Position numbers and translations under genes: made by a program
DNA from: Saccharopolyspora sp. SCSIO 74807
Lineage (GTDB): Bacteria > Actinomycetota > Actinomycetes > Mycobacteriales > Pseudonocardiaceae
Reading direction: 5' to 3'
Length of the DNA stretch: 64,000 nt
Assembly: GCF_037023755.1 (NCBI RefSeq)
Contig: NZ_CP146100.1
Location: 6,540,501 to 6,604,500 of the forward strand
Shown here: piece after piece, positions 59,398 to 64,000 of the stretch
How the letters are laid out: every line of letters starts with the position of its first letter
Numbering within the stretch: the stretch's first letter is position 1
Notes under the pieces: model-generated
Seen by the model: only the letters and a program-made list of their open reading frames with translations
Databases searched by the model: none
Told to the model about the DNA's origin: nothing

Positions 59398-59585
59398 GGT
59401 TGGACCCGAATCCCGTCGCTGGTGGTTTTCCTAGCGACCATACCCGGCGTTCCGCATCGCGCAACAGGGTCGAAGGGCGATTCCGCTGCGGACGATACCT
59501 CCCCGATGCCCGTGACCGAGCCGGGAACACGCCGCGCAGGCAGCGGCCGTTGCTCGGCGCCGCGATCTTGAACGCAGCGCCCTGA

Positions 59586-60197
59586 TCAGGCAGGCCCGCG
59601 CAGCGCGTCCAGCAGGAGATCGGCCAGGTAGCCGGCGAACGAATTCCGCACCAGGATCCGGTAGTCCGGCTCCGGTCCGAGCTGCCAGAGCACGGCCTGG
59701 GTGCGGCCGAGCAAGGTCTGCGCGCAGTGCCCCGCGGCGAACGCGCGCGGGTGCAGGTCCAGCGAGCACACCTTCTCCAGCACGTCCCGGGCGGACCCGC
59801 CGCCGAGTCGCAGCGTGGTGCGGTTCGCGGACAGGTCGACGACCGACGCGGCACCGGCGGAACCGAGCGCGTCGCGCAGCGATGCGGCCTCCCCGTCCGG
59901 CGCCATCAGCAGCCATTCGTCCGGGCCGAGCCACAGCGCCGCCCGCTGGACGTCGCCGCCCACACGGTTCGCCTTGCGCGGCAACGGGATTCCCGCCGCG
60001 TTGCCGAGCCGCGCGAGCTGTTCGGGCGCGGCCCGCAGGTTCACCTGGGTCAGGAAGGGTTCCTCGGCGAGCCGGGTGCCGCGCGGCCCCGCGGCCGCGG
60101 CCAGTTCGGCGGCGCGGTCGGCGAGCGGGCTGCGGCGCAGCCGTTCGACGCCTGCCGGGCCGGTGGTGCCGGGTTCAACCGGGCTGATGACCGTCAC
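59586..60197 (-). CDS. soxG: Sarcosine oxidase gamma subunit
   Basis: The protein is 203 residues. The pattern RTTLRLGGGSARDVLEKVCS, with CAQTLLGRTQAVLWQLG and a C-terminal FAGYLADLLLDAL, is that of SoxG, a GcvT-like small subunit. GTG 60197 overlaps the end of soxA by 23 bases. It completes the heterotetramer with SoxA, SoxB and SoxD. Confidence 0.9.
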   Translation of the reverse strand: MTVISPVEPGTTGPAGVERLRRSPLADRAAELAAAAGPRGTRLAEEPFLTQVNLRAAPEQLARLGNAAGIPLPRKANRVGGDVQRAALWLGPDEWLLMAPDGEAASLRDALGSAGAASVVDLSANRTTLRLGGGSARDVLEKVCSLDLHPRAFAAGHCAQTLLGRTQAVLWQLGPEPDYRILVRNSFAGYLADLLLDALRGPA

Positions 60198-63018
60198 GGC
60201 GCGCTCCTTCCGGGTCGTAGAAGACGGGTTCGGTGACCTCGGCGGAAATGGCGGTGCCGCCGAGCGGGGCGTGCAGCACCTCGCCGACCCGGCCGCGTCC
60301 GCCGCGGATCAGCGCCAGGGCGAACGTCCGCCCCAGCGCGGCGCTGCGGTAGCTGGAGGTCACGTGCCCCAGCATCGGCACCGGCGGAGTCAGCGGCGTG
60401 CCCGGTTCGATGAGCTGGGCGCCTTCCGGCAACAACGCGTCGGAGTCCACCGGCAGCAGCCCGACCAGCTGCTTGCGATCGGAACGCGCGGTGTCCGGCC
60501 GGGCGAACGAGCGCTTGCCGATGCAGTCCTTGCGCTTGGAGACGACCCAGTCCATGCCGAGGTCCAGCGGGGTGACCGTGCCGTCGGTGTCCTGGCCGAC
60601 GATGACGAACCCCTTCTCCGCGCGCAGCACGTGCATCGTCTCGGTGCCGTAGGGCGTGATCCCGAGACCCGCGCCGTCCTCGGTGACCGCGTCCCACGCC
60701 GCCTGGCCGTACCAGGACTCGACGTTGATCTCGAAGGCGAGCTCGCCGGAGAACGAGATCCGGCAGATCCGGGCCGGAATCCCGTTGCGCAGCAACGCTT
60801 CCCGGACCTCCATGAACCCGAAGCCGGCGGCCGAGACGTCCAGCTCCGGTGCGACGCGCGCCAGCACCGCGCGGGAATCCGGGCCTGCCACGGCGATCGT
60901 GGCCCACTGCTCGGTCACCGAGGTGCAGCGCACGTCCAGCTGCGGCCACTCGGTCTGCAGCCACTCCTCCAGCCAGTCCAGCACCGCGGCCGCGTTGCCG
61001 GTGGTGGTGCTCATCAGGTAGCGGTCCGCGGCCAGCCGCATCGTGACGCCGTCGTCGAAGACCATGCCGTCGGCGGTGCACATCATGCCGTAGCGGGCCT
61101 TGCCCACGGCGAGCTTCGCGAAACCGTTGGTGTAGACGCGGTTGAGGAATTCCGGCGCGTCCGGGCCGACCACTTCGATCTTGCCGAGGGTGCTGGCGTC
61201 CATCATCGCCACCCCGGTGCGCGCGGCCGCGCATTCGCGCAGCACCGCGGTTTCCATGTCCTCGCCCGGCTGCGGGTAGTACCAGGGACGCTTCCACTGG
61301 CCGACGTTCTCGAACTCCGCGCCCGCGCGGACGTGCCAGGCGTGCATCGGCGTGGTGCGCACCGGATCGTGCAGCTCGCCGCGGTCCCTACCGGCCATCA
61401 GCTCGAACCGCACCGGGCGCGTCGGCGGCCGCGCACCGGTCGGTCCCAGCGCCGCTGGCGAGTCCATCCCGAGCAGGGTCGCCAGCACGCCGAGCGCGAC
61501 GATGCCGGAGGTCGCGCCCTGATCGCTGCCGGTGCCGATCGTGGTGTAGCGCTTCACGTGCTCCGGCGAGCTCAGACCGGCTTCGACCGCGCGGCGGACG
61601 TCGGCGACCGTCGCGTCCCGCGCCTGGTCGACGAAGATCTCCCGCTCGTCGCCATCGACCAGCCACAGCGGCCGGGGACGCGCGCACGTCAGGTCACCGC
61701 GCACCGCGGGCACCGGCGGCGGCACCACGCGGAACCCGCTCGCGGTCGCGGACGCGGCTCCGGCGGCGAACCCCTGCGCCAAGCAGCCGGCAAGGTCGTA
61801 CGTGCCGCGCGCGGCACCGACGATCCGCCCGTCCTTGTCCGGATCAGCCTGCTCCGGGTCCGGAACGAATCCGGCCACCACGGGATCCCACCGCAACGCG
61901 CCGGAGGAACCGGCCAGTTCGGTCGCCGGGTTCCAGCCGCCGCACACCGCGAGCAGGTCGCAGCCGAACTCCTCCGGTTCCCCGATCGGCCTGCCCCGCT
62001 CGTCCAGATCCCGCACGCGAACACCCGAAACCCGTTGTGCGCCAACGGTTTGCACCACGGCAGAGCCGATCCGCACCGGGATGCCCGCTTCGCGCGCCCG
62101 CGCGGCGAGCCGAGCGGGCGGGTCGTTCCGGCTGTCCACCAGCACCGGTACCCGAGCCCCGGCCGCGACGAGGTCCAGCGCCGTCGCATAAGCACTGTCC
62201 GAAGTGGTGCACACGACCACCTCCCGCCCCGGCAGCACCGCGAACCGGCGCACGTACCGGCGGACCGCGGAAGCGAGCACGACCCCGGGCCGGTCGTTGC
62301 CCGCGAACGCGATCGGCCGCTCCCGCGCACCCGCCGCGAGCACCACCTGCTGGGTCCGCAGGTGCCACAGGCGGTGCTGCCCCGGGTGCTTGCCAGGTCC
62401 GGGATGTTCGGCCACGAGCAGGTATCCGTGGTCGTAGTGGCCGACCGCGGTAGCGCGGGTCAGCACCCGCGTCTCGGGCAGTTCGACGAGTTCCCGCACC
62501 GCCCGCCGCACCCACTCCGGACCGGGCAGGCCGTCGACCACCTCGTCGCCGTCCAGCAGCGCGCCGCCGAGTTCCCGATTGCGCTCCACCAGGATCACCC
62601 GCGCGCCGCTGCGACCGGCCGCGAGGGCGGCGGCGATCCCGGCGGGGCCGGCTCCGATCACGACCACGTCGGCGTGCCGGTACTTCTTGTCGCAGCGGGA
62701 CTCCTCGCCCGCTTCGGCCCAGCCGACGCCGGAGAGCCTCGCCACTTCCAGACCGTCTCGCAGCTCCACTTCGGTCGCGGGCACCATCGGCTCGGGCTCG
62801 TCGAGCACCTGGACCATCGCGTTCGGCTCGCTCGCGTCGGCGGTGAGGATTCCGCGCGGGCGGCCGAGATATGGCGACGGCGCGGCCTCGATCTCGCCCG
62901 CGGCCAGCAGCGCCGAAGCAAGCGTGTCGCCGGGATGCCCGAGCATCGGCGTGCCGTCCACGGTGAACCGGACCGTGCGGCTGCGGTCGATGCGGCCGCC
63001 GCTGCCGAGCCGGGTCAT
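60175..63018 (-). CDS. soxA: Sarcosine oxidase alpha subunit
   Basis: The protein is 947 residues. A ferredoxin-like N-terminal part (TVDGTPMLGHPGDTLASALL) precedes an NAD-binding FAD domain (VVVIGAGPAGIAAALAAGRS, near residue 120). The last 370 residues form a GcvT-like folate-binding domain (MMDASTLGKIEVVGPDAPEF, then GMDWVVSKRKDCIGK). With SoxB, SoxD and SoxG it oxidises N-methylglycine to glycine, passing the methyl group to tetrahydrofolate and forming hydrogen peroxide. ATG 63018 overlaps the soxD stop (ATGA). Confidence 0.93.
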   Translation of the reverse strand: MTRLGSGGRIDRSRTVRFTVDGTPMLGHPGDTLASALLAAGEIEAAPSPYLGRPRGILTADASEPNAMVQVLDEPEPMVPATEVELRDGLEVARLSGVGWAEAGEESRCDKKYRHADVVVIGAGPAGIAAALAAGRSGARVILVERNRELGGALLDGDEVVDGLPGPEWVRRAVRELVELPETRVLTRATAVGHYDHGYLLVAEHPGPGKHPGQHRLWHLRTQQVVLAAGARERPIAFAGNDRPGVVLASAVRRYVRRFAVLPGREVVVCTTSDSAYATALDLVAAGARVPVLVDSRNDPPARLAARAREAGIPVRIGSAVVQTVGAQRVSGVRVRDLDERGRPIGEPEEFGCDLLAVCGGWNPATELAGSSGALRWDPVVAGFVPDPEQADPDKDGRIVGAARGTYDLAGCLAQGFAAGAASATASGFRVVPPPVPAVRGDLTCARPRPLWLVDGDEREIFVDQARDATVADVRRAVEAGLSSPEHVKRYTTIGTGSDQGATSGIVALGVLATLLGMDSPAALGPTGARPPTRPVRFELMAGRDRGELHDPVRTTPMHAWHVRAGAEFENVGQWKRPWYYPQPGEDMETAVLRECAAARTGVAMMDASTLGKIEVVGPDAPEFLNRVYTNGFAKLAVGKARYGMMCTADGMVFDDGVTMRLAADRYLMSTTTGNAAAVLDWLEEWLQTEWPQLDVRCTSVTEQWATIAVAGPDSRAVLARVAPELDVSAAGFGFMEVREALLRNGIPARICRISFSGELAFEINVESWYGQAAWDAVTEDGAGLGITPYGTETMHVLRAEKGFVIVGQDTDGTVTPLDLGMDWVVSKRKDCIGKRSFARPDTARSDRKQLVGLLPVDSDALLPEGAQLIEPGTPLTPPVPMLGHVTSSYRSAALGRTFALALIRGGRGRVGEVLHAPLGGTAISAEVTEPVFYDPEGARRDGHQPG

Positions 63019-63257
63019 GACGTGATCTCGTTCGTCGCGGTGTCCCGGACCAGGTCGAACCAGCGCCTGCACCCCGCGGTGTGCACCCAGCGCTCGGCGA
63101 GGCTGCCGCTCGGATTTCCCCGTACGAACAGGTATTCCGCCCAGGCGGCGTCGTCCAGCCCGGCCGGGTCGGCCGGGTATCGGACGTGCGCCTGACCGCC
63201 GTAGCGGAACTCCACCTCGTCCCGCTCACCGCACCAGGGGCAAGGGATGCGCAACAT
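63015..63257 (-). CDS. soxD: Sarcosine oxidase delta subunit
   Basis: The protein is 80 residues with the zinc-binding residues of SoxD: CPWCG near residue 6 and HTAGCRRWF near 63. YLFVRGNPSG is also conserved. ATG 63257 starts the conserved sequence MLRIPCPWCG. It sits between soxB and soxA but is separated from soxB by 282 bases that contain repeat copy B. Confidence 0.92.
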   Translation of the reverse strand: MLRIPCPWCGERDEVEFRYGGQAHVRYPADPAGLDDAAWAEYLFVRGNPSGSLAERWVHTAGCRRWFDLVRDTATNEITS

Positions 63258-63539
63258 CACGTCCCTCCACTTCGGATCATTTGGGCTCTTGTCTTCGAGC
63301 GGCGCGGGGCTGCGCCTTTTGCGTGGCGGCACGTTCTTGTGTTCGGCCTTGGAAGCGGCGCAGCCGCTTGCGGCGGACCACCTGAGCAACCGGCACCGCC
63401 GCGGGTTCTCAGGCGTCGTCTCGCGAGGACAGCTCAGACGCCGAGTAGGGCGCGCTACTTCAGGACGAGATCCCGCAGCGAGACGGCGTCTGAGGTTCCG
63501 CTAAGCGACCCACTACGCAAACCACCTTTCAAACATTCT
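63258..63539. other. Gap inside the sox operon occupied by structured repeat
   Basis: In most sox operons soxB and soxD are nearly contiguous. Here 282 bases intervene, and nearly all of them belong to repeat copy B plus a hairpin GGCGC-GGGGCT-GCGCC with TTTT (63301-63320). No reading frame is supported. Confidence 0.7.
63331..63527. repeat. Structured intergenic repeat, copy B
   Basis: It has the same order as copy A: hairpin AAGCGGC-GCA-GCCGCTT (63353-63369), AGCAACCGGCACCGCCGCGG, and a long hairpin with arms CTCAGGCGTCGTCTCGC (63408-63424) and GCGAGACGGCGTCTGAG (63478-63494), 15 of 17 pairs. The innermost stem is AGTAG/CTACT, and the tail is CTGAGGTTCCGC and ACGCAAA. The first hairpin's closing pair is A-T here and C-G in copy A, and the inner stem also differs with pairing kept. 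It lies between soxB and soxD. Confidence 0.85.
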
Positions 63540-64000
63540 TCAGTGCGCCACGGCAGCGGCGCCGTGTTCGTCGATGAGGGCCCCGGTGCGGAACCGCTCC
63601 AGCCCGTAGGGCTCGTTGAGCGGATGCGGCGCACCGGTGGCAACGGTGTGCGCGAACACCCGGCCGACGGCCGGAGTCGCCTTGAACCCGCCGGTGCCCC
63701 ATCCGCAATTGACGAACAGGCCCTCCACCGGCGTGGGCCCGATGATCGGCGAGGCGTCCGGCGTGACGTCCACGACGCCCGCCCAAGTCCGGATCACGTG
63801 CGCCCGCGCGAACATCGGGAACAGCTCCACCGCCGCGGCGAGCTGCTGCTCCAGCACGTGCACCGACCCGCGCTGCCCGTAGCCGTTGTAGGTGTCGATC
63901 CCCGCGCCGAGGACCAATTCCCCCTTGTGCGCCTGGCTGCAGTAGACGTGCACGTGGTTCGACATCACCACGCACGGGTGCACCTGCTCCAGCAGCTCGG
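63540..64000 (-). CDS. soxB: Sarcosine oxidase beta subunit, C-terminal part (5' end outside window)
   Basis: The visible 153 residues carry the C-terminal end of a SoxB/DadA-type flavoprotein: [36 protein letters not shown] and [12 protein letters not shown]. It holds the covalent flavin and oxidises sarcosine. The stop is TGA 63542-63540. Repeat copy B follows before soxD. Confidence 0.92.
   Translation of the reverse strand, partial: ELLEQVHPCVVMSNHVHVYCSQAHKGELVLGAGIDTYNGYGQRGSVHVLEQQLAAAVELFPMFARAHVIRTWAGVVDVTPDASPIIGPTPVEGLFVNCGWGTGGFKATPAVGRVFAHTVATGAPHPLNEPYGLERFRTGALIDEHGAAAVAH

Overview
The window is very GC-rich with strong third-position GC bias. It codes for a 177-residue EF-hand protein that matches calerythrin, a protein first described in Saccharopolyspora erythraea, in length and motif layout. 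Together with the LAL-type LuxR regulators, XRE regulators and iron boxes, this points to an actinomycete of the Pseudonocardiaceae, most likely Saccharopolyspora. No rRNA, tRNA, integrase, transposase, PKS or NRPS was recognised.

Layout. 1-1011: 3' end of a phenylacetate-CoA ligase gene and a TetR regulator. 974-4826: two calerythrin-type genes (one with damaged calcium loops) flanking a small secreted protein and a UDP-GlcNAc 6-dehydrogenase type enzyme. 4857-21377: the most unusual block, two divergent runs of overlapping genes. The minus run codes for two Gfo/Idh oxidoreductases, a TIM-barrel isomerase, an M20 amidohydrolase, an Ldh2-type dehydrogenase and a protein of unknown function. 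The plus run codes for two DegT aminotransferases, a UbiA prenyltransferase, an FAD desaturase-like enzyme, an acyl-CoA ligase, a methyltransferase, a double CaiB-type CoA-transferase and a second ligase. It reads as an orphan pathway joining an amino-sugar or aminocyclitol to a prenylated or CoA-activated acid; the product is unknown. 21492-24688: housekeeping and stress genes.

24744-41583: regulatory island with four LAL regulators, a PAS-LuxR regulator, an XRE/TPR regulator and a split mannitol-type PTS. One LAL carries an eleven-unit 15-bp minisatellite between Walker A and Walker B. 41588-47654: secreted 5'-nucleotidase, two palindromic repeats, a cobalamin riboswitch, then nrdA-nrdB. 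The NrdB has Phe where the radical Tyr should be and Glu for the first Asp ligand, the class Ic (chlamydial) signature. 47706-50479: iron regulon (siderophore-binding lipoprotein, siderophore-interacting flavoprotein, haem oxygenase) with two iron boxes.

50731-59397: XRE regulator, small zinc-type proteins, two DUF1990 proteins, a CPA1 antiporter and an IclR regulator. 59586-64000: the sarcosine oxidase operon soxB-D-A-G on the minus strand. Two copies of a roughly 190-bp structured repeat (58399-58594 and 63331-63527) share loops and flanks while their stem sequences differ, several with compensatory changes. With the orphan cluster, this repeat is the best candidate for something undescribed.

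All calls come from reading the sequence and recalling family features; no database search was run.
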